38,392 nt of DNA from JADJPO01 sp963724535 (GTDB lineage Bacteria; Actinomycetota; Actinomycetes; Actinomycetales; Kineosporiaceae), in NCBI GenBank assembly GCA_963724535.1, contig CAVRVD010000010.1, positions 1-38,392 of the forward strand. The letters run 5' to 3'. Under the pieces are notes generated by a model, which had not been told where the DNA came from, did no database searches, and worked only from the letters and a program-made list of their open reading frames with translations. Shown here piece by piece: positions 16,809-25,111 of the stretch. Positions within the stretch are counted from its first letter, which is position 1. Each line of letters opens with the position of its first letter. The position numbers and the translations under genes were made by a program.

Positions 16809-18340
16809 CCGACGTCCTGGCCGACCACCGGACCCCGGGGGAGGCGCTGCGCCGGCGCTGGCGGCTGCTCGCCGTCGCCGCGGTGCTGGGGCTGCTCGCC
16901 GGCACCGCCTACCTGACCCAGCAGCCACCGCGGCTCGGCAGCACCGCCCTGGTCCTGCTGCCGCCACCCGGCGCGGCCCGCGGGGCGATGGGCGACGTGA
17001 CGACCCAGGCCGAGATCGTCACCAGCGCAACCGTTCTCGGCCCGGCCGGGGCGGCCGTGCAGCCGAACGTGTCCGCCCGGGACCTGGAGAAGCGGGTCCG
17101 GGTCAGCACGCCGACGGACCAGCTGCTGCGGATCCAGGCCTACGCGGCCGACGGCGAGCAGGCCCAGGCCCTGGCCCAGTCCGTGGCTCAGACCTACGTC
17201 GGCTACATCAAGGAGTCCGCCGCCGTGTACTCCGCGGCGACGCTCAACGCGCTGACCACCCGGCGGACGGCGTTGGCGCGCCAGGTGGAGGCCCTGGACG
17301 CGGAGATCGAGACCGTCGCGGCCCGACTCGCCACGGAGCCGGCCACGTCCACCGAGGCCCGGCAGGACGCCCAGCTGCTCGCCCAGCTGCGCACCGAGCA
17401 GGCCCAGGTGGCGCTGCGGCTGGACCAGGTCGCCGAGCAGATCACCACCACGGCCCCGCCCGGCAGCGACCCCGCCTCCGGGACCACGGTGATCCAGCCG
17501 GCCGCGCCGGCGACCGGCCGGCCGCTGCTGTGGCAGATGCTGGCCTGGCCGCTGACCGGCGCCACCGGGCTCACCCTGCTCGCCGCGGCCGCGGTGCTGG
17601 CCCGGTCCCGCGGCGACCGGCGGCTGCGGCTGCGTGACGAGATCGCCGACGCAGCCGGGGCGCGGGTGCTCGCCTCGTTGCACAGTCGCTCCCAGCGCAC
17701 TGCCGCGGGCTGGACGCGCCTGCTCAGCCGGTACCGCCCGGCCCCGATGGACGCCTGGGCGGCCCGCCAGGCCCTGCATACCCTGGCCGCCCGGGCCCGG
17801 CCGGGTCCGGCCCGGGGGCCGCGCCGTCCGATCGCCGCGGAGTACCCGGCCTCGGTCACGGTGCTGAGCCTGTCCGGCGACGTCCGGGGACTGGCCCTCG
17901 GGCCGCAGCTGGCGGCCTGCGCCGCCGGGCTCGGCATCACCACCCGGGTCGTCACCGGCCCGGGTCACCCCAGCGGGGCCGCGCTGTGGAACGCCTGCGC
18001 CCCCCGGGACGAACCGGTACGTCCCGGGCTCACCCTGGGGCCCTCGCAGCGCCGGGACCCGGCCGCCCTGACCCTGACCCTGGCCCACCTCGACCGGAAG
18101 GACCCCGACCCGGCCGACCTGCCGCGGTCGAGCGCAACCGTCCTGGCCGTCGGCGCGGGCCGGTGCACCGAGGACGACCTGGCCCGGCTCACCATCGCTC
18201 TGCACCGGGCCGGTCGACGCCTGGACGGGGTCCTGGTGGCCGACCCGGACCGGGCCGACCGCAGCACCGGGCGGCATGGTCCAGACCGGGACGAGCAGCA
18301 GGTGGTCCTGCCGATGCGGATCACCGGGGGTACCCGATGA
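16805..18340 (+). CDS. Wzz-like chain-length determinant with degenerate C-terminal kinase-like domain (copy 1)
   Basis: A 511-residue inner-membrane polysaccharide co-polymerase. A first membrane helix near 20-38 (LLAVAAVLGLLAGTAYL) and a second near 248-268 flank an extracytoplasmic part. This contains a coiled coil at about 150-215, in which LARQVEALDAEIETVAARL is part of the heptad run. The cytoplasmic C-terminus (about 345-500) has the alternating strand-helix layout of BY-kinase/MinD domains, with VTVLSLSGDVRGLALGP where a Walker A motif would lie. The Gly-Lys-Thr is missing and Walker A' is replaced by VVTGPG. No Tyr-rich tail is present. It is coupled by ATGA overlaps on both sides, directly to a second copy. 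Confidence 0.8.
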   Translation: MTDVLADHRTPGEALRRRWRLLAVAAVLGLLAGTAYLTQQPPRLGSTALVLLPPPGAARGAMGDVTTQAEIVTSATVLGPAGAAVQPNVSARDLEKRVRVSTPTDQLLRIQAYAADGEQAQALAQSVAQTYVGYIKESAAVYSAATLNALTTRRTALARQVEALDAEIETVAARLATEPATSTEARQDAQLLAQLRTEQAQVALRLDQVAEQITTTAPPGSDPASGTTVIQPAAPATGRPLLWQMLAWPLTGATGLTLLAAAAVLARSRGDRRLRLRDEIADAAGARVLASLHSRSQRTAAGWTRLLSRYRPAPMDAWAARQALHTLAARARPGPARGPRRPIAAEYPASVTVLSLSGDVRGLALGPQLAACAAGLGITTRVVTGPGHPSGAALWNACAPRDEPVRPGLTLGPSQRRDPAALTLTLAHLDRKDPDPADLPRSSATVLAVGAGRCTEDDLARLTIALHRAGRRLDGVLVADPDRADRSTGRHGPDRDEQQVVLPMRITGGTR

Positions 18341-19878
18341 GCTCGAGCTCGCTGCGCTCTGGGACCTGGGACGGCTGGCAGGTCGACCCCGGCCCGGAGG
18401 ATCTGCCCTGGTCGGACGGGGCCAGCCCGGACGCCGCCCAGGACGCGGCCCCGACCTCGGTCCTGGCCGACCTGCACTACCTGGGCACGGCGCTGCGTCG
18501 CGGCCGGGGCGTGTGGGTCGGGGCTGCCCTGGCCGGGCTCCTGCTCGCGGTCGCGGCCCTGCTCGCCGTCCCGGCTCCCCACCGGGCCAGCACGCTGCTG
18601 GTGCTCAGCCACGACCCCCTGGTCGACCCCGCCCGCGCCCTGCAGACGGACCTGGGCCTGGCCACGACGCGCGCGGTCGCCGACCGCACCATCGCCGAGC
18701 TTGACCTGGTCACCACCCCGGAGAAGCTTCTGAATCGGGTCACGGTGACCTCCGACTCGGCCGATACCGCGGTGATCGAGCTGTCGGCGCCCAGCGACGC
18801 CGAGGCGGTCCGCCAGCTGACCACCTACACGCAAGCCTATTTAGCGCTGCGCTCGGAGCAGGTCACGGCCCAGGCCGAGGCCGTGGCCGAGGGCTCGCAG
18901 GCCCGGATCGAGGAGCTGCGCGGCCAGGTCGAGGCTCTGACCCAGCAGATCGACGCCGTCCCGGCGGGCGAGACGGGCCTGACCCTGCTGGGTGACCTGG
19001 TCGGCCAACGCTCCCAGCTCCTCGCCCAGATCGGCACTCTCGAGCAGACCTGGGCGGACGCTCAGCTGCGCACCGCCGCCGTCGTCTCGGCCAGTCGGGT
19101 GGTCGACGCCCCGCGTGCGGAACCCGGCACCGGGCTGCGTCGCGCCGTCCTGGCGCTGGTCACCGGTGTGCTCGGCGGTGGCGGCCTCGGCGTGGTGGTG
19201 GTGATCGGTCGCGCGCTGGCCTCGACCCGGCTGCGCCGCCGGGACGAGGTGGGCCTGGCACTCGGCGCTCCCGTGGTGGCCAGTGTCGGCCGGCTCGGAG
19301 GGCGGGTGCCCGGATCCGGGAGGAGGCAGCGGCGCCAGGCCGAGCGCCGCCGGCTGGCCTGCGCCCTGCAGCGCCAGCTCCCGGCCGTCGGCTGGCGGCA
19401 GCGGCTGGTCGTCGGCTGCGTCGACAACGCGACCGAGGTGGCTCCGGTGGTGGTGGAGCTGGCCGAGGCCATGGCCGCCGCGGGCCGGACGGTGCACCTG
19501 GTCGATCTCACCGAGCGGGGGGTGCTGACCGGGGCGGCGGTGCCGGTGCTGCGTCCGGACGACGTGCCGTCCCTGTCGCAGGGGCCCAGCGAGCTCGCCG
19601 AGCAGGCCGGCGCCGACGCCGCCGAGCTCGCCTTCCCATCCGATGGCCAGGCCGTTCTGGTGCTGGCCGATCTGCACCCGGCGATCGGGGTCGCCCACCT
19701 CGTGCCGTGGGCCGAACGGGTCGTGGTCGCGGTGTCCGCTGGAGGCTCCGACGCGGAGCAAGTGATCGCCTGTGGCCGGATGCTGCGCGACGCCGGGCTG
19801 CAGCTCGGCGCGGCGGTGCTGCTGCGTGCCGACGCCGCCGACACCTCCTACAGCTCCGTCGCGACGAGCCCTTCGTGA
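18337..19878 (+). CDS. Wzz-like chain-length determinant with degenerate kinase-like domain (copy 2)
   Basis: A 513-residue protein. A hydrophilic N-terminus of about 55 residues precedes membrane helix 1 (about 60-78). The extracytoplasmic region carries ALQTDLGLATTRAVADRTI and a coiled coil (about 176-245), then membrane helix 2 (about 268-292). The C-terminal domain keeps RQRLVVGCVDNATEVAPV and TVHLVDLTERG. The second matches the Walker A' strand (VLLVDxD) of BY-kinases, but the P-loop residues are absent, so ATP hydrolysis is unlikely. Leu169 is encoded by TTA (18841-18843), a very rare codon here. Two adjacent Wzz-like genes may form a mixed complex controlling the downstream Wzy polymerase. 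Overlaps of 4 bp link it to both neighbours. Confidence 0.8.
   Translation: MSSSSLRSGTWDGWQVDPGPEDLPWSDGASPDAAQDAAPTSVLADLHYLGTALRRGRGVWVGAALAGLLLAVAALLAVPAPHRASTLLVLSHDPLVDPARALQTDLGLATTRAVADRTIAELDLVTTPEKLLNRVTVTSDSADTAVIELSAPSDAEAVRQLTTYTQAYLALRSEQVTAQAEAVAEGSQARIEELRGQVEALTQQIDAVPAGETGLTLLGDLVGQRSQLLAQIGTLEQTWADAQLRTAAVVSASRVVDAPRAEPGTGLRRAVLALVTGVLGGGGLGVVVVIGRALASTRLRRRDEVGLALGAPVVASVGRLGGRVPGSGRRQRRQAERRRLACALQRQLPAVGWRQRLVVGCVDNATEVAPVVVELAEAMAAAGRTVHLVDLTERGVLTGAAVPVLRPDDVPSLSQGPSELAEQAGADAAELAFPSDGQAVLVLADLHPAIGVAHLVPWAERVVVAVSAGGSDAEQVIACGRMLRDAGLQLGAAVLLRADAADTSYSSVATSPS
18841..18843 (+). other. In-frame TTA leucine codon in Wzz-like copy 2
   Basis: Codon 169 of the gene starting at 18337 is TTA. 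It sits in a small patch of unusual codons (CAA, TAT). I found no other in-frame TTA in the window by eye. In Streptomyces, TTA codons depend on the bldA tRNA and delay expression until development; whether that applies here is unknown. Confidence 0.8.
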
Positions 19879-21083
19879 GTGACTCCTCGAAGGTGCTGGT
19901 GGTCTGGGCGGCGCTGCTGCTCAACGTGCTCACCTTCGCCGACCTGCCTCGGCTGGTCCCGATCCCCACCGCGGTGGGCCAGCTGATGGCTCAGGCGGCG
20001 CTCGGCCTCGCCCTGGTCCTGGCCGTGCGGCTGAACCGGCGGCTGCTGGTCCGATCCACCCTGCTGCTCACCCTGCTCAGCCTGCTGGCGCTGGCCGCGG
20101 TGCTGGTCAGCCTGCACAACGAGTTCCTGCTCGGCTCGATGTACCGCGCCGGCCGGCTGGTCGTCTTCGTGGTCGTGCTCTGGTTGCTCACCCCCTGGTG
20201 GGGGCGCTCGGACCTGGTGCTGCTGCGCAGCCACCTGACCTGCCTGCGGGTGATCATGCTCAGCGTGCTGGCCGGGGCCGTGCTCGCCCCCGGCGCCGCG
20301 TTCTGGCTCGACGGCCGCCTGGCCGGGGTGATCTGGCCGATCCCCACCACCCAGGTCGCCCACTACGCGGCCGTCCTGTTCGGGTGCACCGTGATCGGTT
20401 GGTTCTGCGGGATCGTCACCTCCCGCTCGACGGTGCTCACCGTGGTCGGCTGCGGCGCCGCCCTGGCGGCCACCCACACCCGCACGGCGCTGGTCGGGCT
20501 GGTGGTTGCCCTGGCCCTGGCCGCTGCCGGTCTGGTGCTGGGCTACGTGCGGGTGCGACGGACCGTGGTCGGGGTCGGGCTACCGGCCCTGGTGCTCACC
20601 GTGGTGTTCGCCCCGGTGATCCTCACCTGGGCCAGCCGCGGTCAGTCCGCCGAGGAGGCCGCTCAGCTGACCGGGCGGACCAAGGTGTGGTCGGCCGTGG
20701 CCCAGGTGCGCCGCCCGGTGCTGGAGGAGCTGTTCGGCACGGGCCTGTCCAACAAGTCCTTCGGCGGGCTTTCCGTGGACAGCAGCTGGGTGGCCACCTA
20801 TCTCGACCTGGGGTGGTTCGGCGTGGTGCTGTCCGCCGCCCTGCTCGTCGTCCTGGCCCTGCACGCGATCAGCCGGCCCCCCGGGCCACGTCGGGCACTG
20901 GCCCTGTTCCTGCTGGTCTACTGCCTGGTCGCGTCGGTGACCGAGACCGGGCTCGGCGACGCCTCGCCCTACCTGCTGGAGCTGGTCGTGGCCGCCTCGC
21001 TGCTCGCGGCGCCGGTCCGGCTGCCAGGCGGCTTGGAGCCGGCGCCGGGCGTGGTGCCGCGTGCGGCCCTCGCGGTGTCCTGA
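19875..21083 (+). CDS. O-antigen ligase/polymerase-like membrane protein (Wzy candidate)
   Basis: A 402-residue polytopic membrane protein with about ten hydrophobic segments. A larger polar loop around LTGRTKVWSAVAQVRRPVLEELFGTGLSNKSFGG lies in the second half. This loop, with GRTxxW followed by FGxG, is typical of the Wzy_C/WaaL family that polymerises or ligates lipid-linked repeat units outside the membrane. The GTG start at 19875 overlaps the Wzz copy 2 stop (GTGA), which fits a Wzz-Wzy functional pair. A longer upstream frame exists but runs inside the Wzz gene. Polymerase is preferred over ligase because the locus has no other candidate polymerase. Confidence 0.82.
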   Translation: MSDSSKVLVVWAALLLNVLTFADLPRLVPIPTAVGQLMAQAALGLALVLAVRLNRRLLVRSTLLLTLLSLLALAAVLVSLHNEFLLGSMYRAGRLVVFVVVLWLLTPWWGRSDLVLLRSHLTCLRVIMLSVLAGAVLAPGAAFWLDGRLAGVIWPIPTTQVAHYAAVLFGCTVIGWFCGIVTSRSTVLTVVGCGAALAATHTRTALVGLVVALALAAAGLVLGYVRVRRTVVGVGLPALVLTVVFAPVILTWASRGQSAEEAAQLTGRTKVWSAVAQVRRPVLEELFGTGLSNKSFGGLSVDSSWVATYLDLGWFGVVLSAALLVVLALHAISRPPGPRRALALFLLVYCLVASVTETGLGDASPYLLELVVAASLLAAPVRLPGGLEPAPGVVPRAALAVS

Positions 21084-22396
21084 TGCGCGTCCTGGTCCTG
21101 CACAACCGGTACCGGCCGACCGCCCCGAGTGGTGAGAACGCGGTCGTGGACCAGGAGACGGCGGCGCTGCGGGCCGCCGGCCACGAGGTGCAGCTGGTGC
21201 AGCGGCACAGCGCCGAGATCGAGCAGTGGTCGGCCCTCCATCGGGCGGCACTGCCGGCCCAGGTGCTCTGGAGTCGGTCCTCGCAGCGGTTGCTCGCCGA
21301 ACAGCTCGAGGCCTTCGCACCGGATGTCGTGCACGTACACAACACCTTCCCGCTGCTCACCCCCGCGGTGCTGCGCACCTGCGCCGCCGCGGCGGTGCCG
21401 GTGGTGGCGACGGTGCACAACTACAAGCTGGCCTGCGCGAACGGTGAGCTGTTCCGCGACGGCGCGCTCTGCCACGACTGCCTCGGCGGCGCGGCCGCGC
21501 CCGCGGTCAAGAACGGCTGCTACCGGTCCTCGCGAGTGGCCACCGTCCCCGTCGTCGCCGCCCGCGGGCTGCACGCCCGAGCCTGGCGCGAGCTGGTCTC
21601 CGCCTACGTGTTCATCTCCGCGGCACAGCGAGACCTTCTGGCCCCGTTGGGGTTCCCCACCCAGCGCTGTTTTGTCAAGCACAACTTCGTCGCTGACCCG
21701 CTGGGTGCGGCACCGCCTGACGTCCCGGACGGGCCGTCGACCCGGCAACCGAGCGAAGCCCCGTACTCCTCGCCCGTGGTGGCCTTCGTCGGCCGGCTGG
21801 ACGAGGCCAAGGGGGTCCCGCTGCTGATGGCGGCCTGGGAGGGCATGCGTGCCCGCCGCCCGGACGGCGCGCTGCGCCTGGTGGTCGCCGGCGGAGGACC
21901 GCTGGCCGGCGAGGTCGAGCGCTGGGCCGCCCGGCGGCCCGAGGTCGAGTTCGTCGGCCTGGTCCCGCGCTCCGCCGTGGCCCAGGTCCTCGCCGGGGCC
22001 CGGGCGGCCGTGGTGCCCTCGCAGTGGGAGGAGACGTTCGGTCTGGTCGCCGTCGAGGCGATGGCCGTCGGTACCCCACCGGTCGTCACCGACCACGGCG
22101 CCCTGCCCGAGCTGGTCCGGGACGGCCGGGACGGCGCCACGTTCCCGGCGGGCGACGCCAGGGCGTTGGCCGACCTGCTGGCCGACATCGAGGACCGGCC
22201 GGCGCGTTGGGCGGCGCTGGGCCGCCGCGCACGCAGCCGGTACCTGGAGCACTTCACCGAACAGCGCAACGTCGCACAGCTCGAGCAGGTGTACCGGTAC
22301 GCGGTGGAGCATCCGATCGGGTGGTCGCCGGGCGACCCGGTATCGCGGCGCACCCTGGCGGGTCCTCTTGCCAACCAGCCCCTCGGGAGGACTTGA
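21083..22396 (+). CDS. GT4-family glycosyltransferase
   Basis: A 437-residue GT-B transferase, unrelated in detail to the one at 9260. The N-terminal domain has MRVLVLHNRYRPTAPSGENA and VVHVHNTFPLLTPAVL, and a short Cys-rich insert (CANGELFRDGALCHDCLGG). The donor domain contains VAFVGRLDEAKGVPLLM, LRLVVAGGGPLAGEVE, and ETFGLVAVEAMAVGTP with the paired Glu residues of the family's EX7E motif. The ATG at 21083 shares its A with the polymerase stop (TGATG). Its own stop shares a base with the methyltransferase start. It likely adds one sugar of the repeat unit on the cytoplasmic face. Donor and acceptor are unknown. Confidence 0.88.
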   Translation: MRVLVLHNRYRPTAPSGENAVVDQETAALRAAGHEVQLVQRHSAEIEQWSALHRAALPAQVLWSRSSQRLLAEQLEAFAPDVVHVHNTFPLLTPAVLRTCAAAAVPVVATVHNYKLACANGELFRDGALCHDCLGGAAAPAVKNGCYRSSRVATVPVVAARGLHARAWRELVSAYVFISAAQRDLLAPLGFPTQRCFVKHNFVADPLGAAPPDVPDGPSTRQPSEAPYSSPVVAFVGRLDEAKGVPLLMAAWEGMRARRPDGALRLVVAGGGPLAGEVERWAARRPEVEFVGLVPRSAVAQVLAGARAAVVPSQWEETFGLVAVEAMAVGTPPVVTDHGALPELVRDGRDGATFPAGDARALADLLADIEDRPARWAALGRRARSRYLEHFTEQRNVAQLEQVYRYAVEHPIGWSPGDPVSRRTLAGPLANQPLGRT

Positions 22397-23643
22397 TGCT
22401 GACACCGACCACCGGCCCGTCCTGTCGTCTGTGCGGTGAGACCCTCACCCAGACCTTCGTGGACCTGGGCTCCTCGCCGCCGTGCGAGAGCTACCTGCGG
22501 GCCGACCAGCTCGAGTCCGCCGAGCCCTTCTACCCACTGCACGTGCGGATCTGCAGCGCCTGCCTGCTGGTCCAGCTGCCCGCGTACGTGGCCGCCGAGG
22601 ACGTGTTCGTCGACGGCTACGCCTACTTCTCCTCCTACTCCGACAGCTGGGTCGCCCACGCCGAGGCCTTCGTGGCGCAGATGACCGACCAGCTCGGCCT
22701 GGGGCCGGACAGTCTGGTCACCGAGGTCGCCAGCAACGACGGCTACCTGCTGCAGCACGCGGTCCGCCGGGGCATCCCGGTGCTGGGGATCGAACCGACC
22801 GCCAACACCGCCGAGGCGGCCCGGGCCCGGGGCGTGCGCACCGAGGTCGTCTTCCTCGGCGAGCGCACCGGCAAGGACCTGGCCGACACCTACGGTCGCG
22901 CCGACCTGGTGGTCGGCAACAACGTGTTCGCACACACCCCCGAGCTGCTGGACTTCGCCCGGGGTCTGCGCGCCCTGGTCAAGGACGACGGTCTGGTGTC
23001 GCTGGAGTTCCCGCACCTGCTGCGCCTGATCGAGCAGCGCCAGTTCGACACCATCTACCACGAGCACTACTCCTACTTCACCCTGCGCACTGCGGCCGCG
23101 GCCCTGGCCACCGCCGACCTGAGCGTCGTCGACGTCGTCGAGCTGGCCACCCACGGCGGCTCGCTGCGGGTGCTGGCCCAACCCGCCGCGACGGCCGGGG
23201 TGCCGTCGGCGGGCGTGACCTCGGTGCTCGCCGCGGAGACCGCGGCCGGACTGCACACCCTCGAGGGTCACCTGGGCTTCGCTGAGGCGGTCCTGGAGGT
23301 GAAGCGGGACCTGCTGGACCTGCTCATCGACGCCTCCCGGCGTGGCCTGACGGTGGCCGGGTACGGCGCCCCGGGCAAGGGCAACACCCTGCTGAACCAC
23401 TGCGGCATCCGCTCGGACCTCATCGAGTACACCGTGGATCGCAACCCGCACAAGCACGGGATGTTCCTGCCGGGAACGCACATCCCGATCCACGCCCCCG
23501 AGCGGCTGGAGCAGACCCGGCCCGACCTGGTCGTGGTGCTGCCCTGGAACCTGCGCGAGGAGATCATCGGCCAGCTGGGCCATGTCAGGCAGTGGGGCGG
23601 CGCGTTCGTCGTGCCCATCCCCCGACCGCAGATCGTCCCCTGA
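22396..23643 (+). CDS. SAM-dependent sugar C-methyltransferase (TylC3/TcaB9 type)
   Basis: A 415-residue three-domain enzyme. An N-terminal zinc-binding domain carries CRLC (10-13) and CSAC (53-56). The SAM-binding domain has VTEVASNDGYLL (108-119) and GIEPTAN. The C-terminal domain includes GYGAPGKGNTLLNHCGI and YTVDRNPHKHGMFLPG. Residues matching the catalytic set described for TcaB9 are present: Tyr75, His180, and Tyr221, Glu223 and His224 in YHEHYSYF. Family enzymes methylate a carbon of a nucleotide-linked 4-keto sugar. GGGAGG lies 5 bp before the ATG. It heads a sugar-modification block with a cytidylyltransferase, a deacetylase, a second methyltransferase-like gene and an RmlC-like gene, so a branched or C-methylated sugar is likely. 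Confidence 0.9.
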   Translation: MLTPTTGPSCRLCGETLTQTFVDLGSSPPCESYLRADQLESAEPFYPLHVRICSACLLVQLPAYVAAEDVFVDGYAYFSSYSDSWVAHAEAFVAQMTDQLGLGPDSLVTEVASNDGYLLQHAVRRGIPVLGIEPTANTAEAARARGVRTEVVFLGERTGKDLADTYGRADLVVGNNVFAHTPELLDFARGLRALVKDDGLVSLEFPHLLRLIEQRQFDTIYHEHYSYFTLRTAAAALATADLSVVDVVELATHGGSLRVLAQPAATAGVPSAGVTSVLAAETAAGLHTLEGHLGFAEAVLEVKRDLLDLLIDASRRGLTVAGYGAPGKGNTLLNHCGIRSDLIEYTVDRNPHKHGMFLPGTHIPIHAPERLEQTRPDLVVVLPWNLREEIIGQLGHVRQWGGAFVVPIPRPQIVP

Positions 23644-23669
23644 CCCGCTGAGCGAGAGGTGGTTACGTC

Positions 23670-24464
23670 ATGAAGGTGGTCCTGTTCTGCGGCGGGCTGG
23701 GGCTGCGGATGCGCTCGTCGGTCGACTCCGCTCCCAAACCGATGATGGGGGTCGGCGACCGGCCCGTCCTGTGGCACATCATGCGGTACTACGCCCACTT
23801 CGGGCACACCGAGTTCATCCTCTGTCTGGGCCACGGTGCCGCCTCGGTCAAGCAGTACTTCCTGAGCTACCAGGAGACCGAGTCGAACGACTTCGTGCTC
23901 ACCAAGGGCGGCCAGCGCGTCGACCTGCTCCAGTCGGACATCTCCGAGTGGCGGATCTCGTTCGTGGACACCGGGGTCGAGACGAGCATCGGCGAGCGGC
24001 TGCGCCGGGTCCGACACCTGCTCGAGGGTGACGACGTGTTCCTGGCCAACTACGGTGACGTGCTCACCGACGCCCCGATGGACCGGATCGTCGACGACTT
24101 CCTCGCCTCGGACGCGGTGGCCAGCCTGCTCGCCGTGCCGCCGCAGGCCTCCTTCCACGTGGTGGGGGTGGACGACGCCTCCCGGGTCAACGAGATCACC
24201 CAGGTGGCAACCATGCCGATGTGGGTGAACGGCGGCTTCTTCGTGCTGCGCCAAGAGGTCTTCGATGTCCTCGGGCCCGGCGAGGACCTCGTCGAGGACG
24301 CGTTCGGTCGGCTCGCCCAGCAGGGCCGGTTGACCGCGGTGTGCCACGACGGCTTCTGGGCACCGATGGACACGCTGAAGGAGCGCAGCGCCCTGGAGGC
24401 ACTGGAGCGCAGCGGCACGGCGCCGTGGAAGCTGTGGTCTCAGCCGAGGCGGCACGCCGGATGA
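23670..24464 (+). CDS. Glucose-1-phosphate cytidylyltransferase-like nucleotidyltransferase (RfbF family)
   Basis: A 264-residue nucleotidyltransferase. The N-terminus MKVVLFCGGLGLRMRS is the nucleotide-binding loop, followed by PKPMMGVGDRPVLWHIMRYY, close to the RfbF signature. The metal-binding Asp lies in LANYGDVLTDAP, and VNGGFFVL and FWAPMDTLKERSALE are also RfbF-like. The expected reaction is CTP plus a sugar-1-phosphate giving a CDP-sugar. No CDP-glucose 4,6-dehydratase gene is in the window, so either it lies elsewhere or the substrate differs. GAGAGGTGG is 8 bp before the ATG. The 26-bp gap before this gene is the only non-overlap in the modification block. Its stop overlaps the deacetylase start (ATGA). 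Confidence 0.88.
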   Translation: MKVVLFCGGLGLRMRSSVDSAPKPMMGVGDRPVLWHIMRYYAHFGHTEFILCLGHGAASVKQYFLSYQETESNDFVLTKGGQRVDLLQSDISEWRISFVDTGVETSIGERLRRVRHLLEGDDVFLANYGDVLTDAPMDRIVDDFLASDAVASLLAVPPQASFHVVGVDDASRVNEITQVATMPMWVNGGFFVLRQEVFDVLGPGEDLVEDAFGRLAQQGRLTAVCHDGFWAPMDTLKERSALEALERSGTAPWKLWSQPRRHAG

Positions 24465-25111
24465 TCGCCCTGTCGCTGACCGACCGACCCCGTGGCGTCC
24501 TGGCCCTGGGCGCCCACCCGGACGACGTGGAGATCGGCTGCGGGGGAACGCTTCTGCAGCTCGCCCAGCGCTGGCCGGGGCTGCCCGTCACGGTGGTGCT
24601 GATGACCGGCACACCGCAGCGCCGGGAGGAGGCCCGGGCGGCCACCGCGCTGTTCCTGCCCGGTTGCGAGGTCACCCTGCATACCTTCGACCTTCCGGAT
24701 GGACGCCTGCCCTCGGCCTGGGACCGGGTCAAGCAGAACCTGGAGGCCGTGGCCGCCGGGCCGGCAGGCGCGGACGTGGACCTGGTCCTGGCCCCGCGCC
24801 GGGACGACGCCCACCAGGACCACCGGCTGGTCGCCGAGCTGGCCACCACGGTCTGGCGCGACCACCTGGTGCTCGGCTACGAGATCCCGAAGTACGACGG
24901 CGACCTCGGCCGGCCGAACCTGTACGTACCGCTGGAAGCGGACACCGCCCGGGAGAAGGTGCGCCGGCTGGAGAAGGCCTACGCCTCCCAGCTGAACCGG
25001 GACTGGTGGGACGAGGAGCTGTTCCTCGGCCTGGCCCGGTTGCGTGGGGTCGAGTGCCGCGCGCAGTACGCCGAGGCGTTCACCGTGACCAAGGCGAGGG
25101 TGACCTGGTGA
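24461..25111 (+). CDS. PIG-L/LmbE family deacetylase
   Basis: A 216-residue zinc-dependent deacetylase of the fold used for N-acetylglucosaminyl-phosphatidylinositol, mycothiol and related sugars. The metal-binding AHPDDVEIGCGG begins at residue 18 and DDAHQDH lies at 115-121. The ATG at 24461 overlaps the previous stop; a GTG at 24433 could add nine residues but lies inside the cytidylyltransferase gene. The 3' end overlaps the next gene by GTGA. In this block it most likely removes an N-acetyl group from a sugar precursor or lipid-linked intermediate. A role in mycothiol synthesis is unlikely from the context. Confidence 0.88.
   Translation: MIALSLTDRPRGVLALGAHPDDVEIGCGGTLLQLAQRWPGLPVTVVLMTGTPQRREEARAATALFLPGCEVTLHTFDLPDGRLPSAWDRVKQNLEAVAAGPAGADVDLVLAPRRDDAHQDHRLVAELATTVWRDHLVLGYEIPKYDGDLGRPNLYVPLEADTAREKVRRLEKAYASQLNRDWWDEELFLGLARLRGVECRAQYAEAFTVTKARVTW

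Noticed and set aside
14577..16967. 796-residue minus-strand frame opposite the heparinase gene
   Set aside because: Gly/Val/Arg-rich shadow without domains; the plus-strand gene has clear catalytic motifs.
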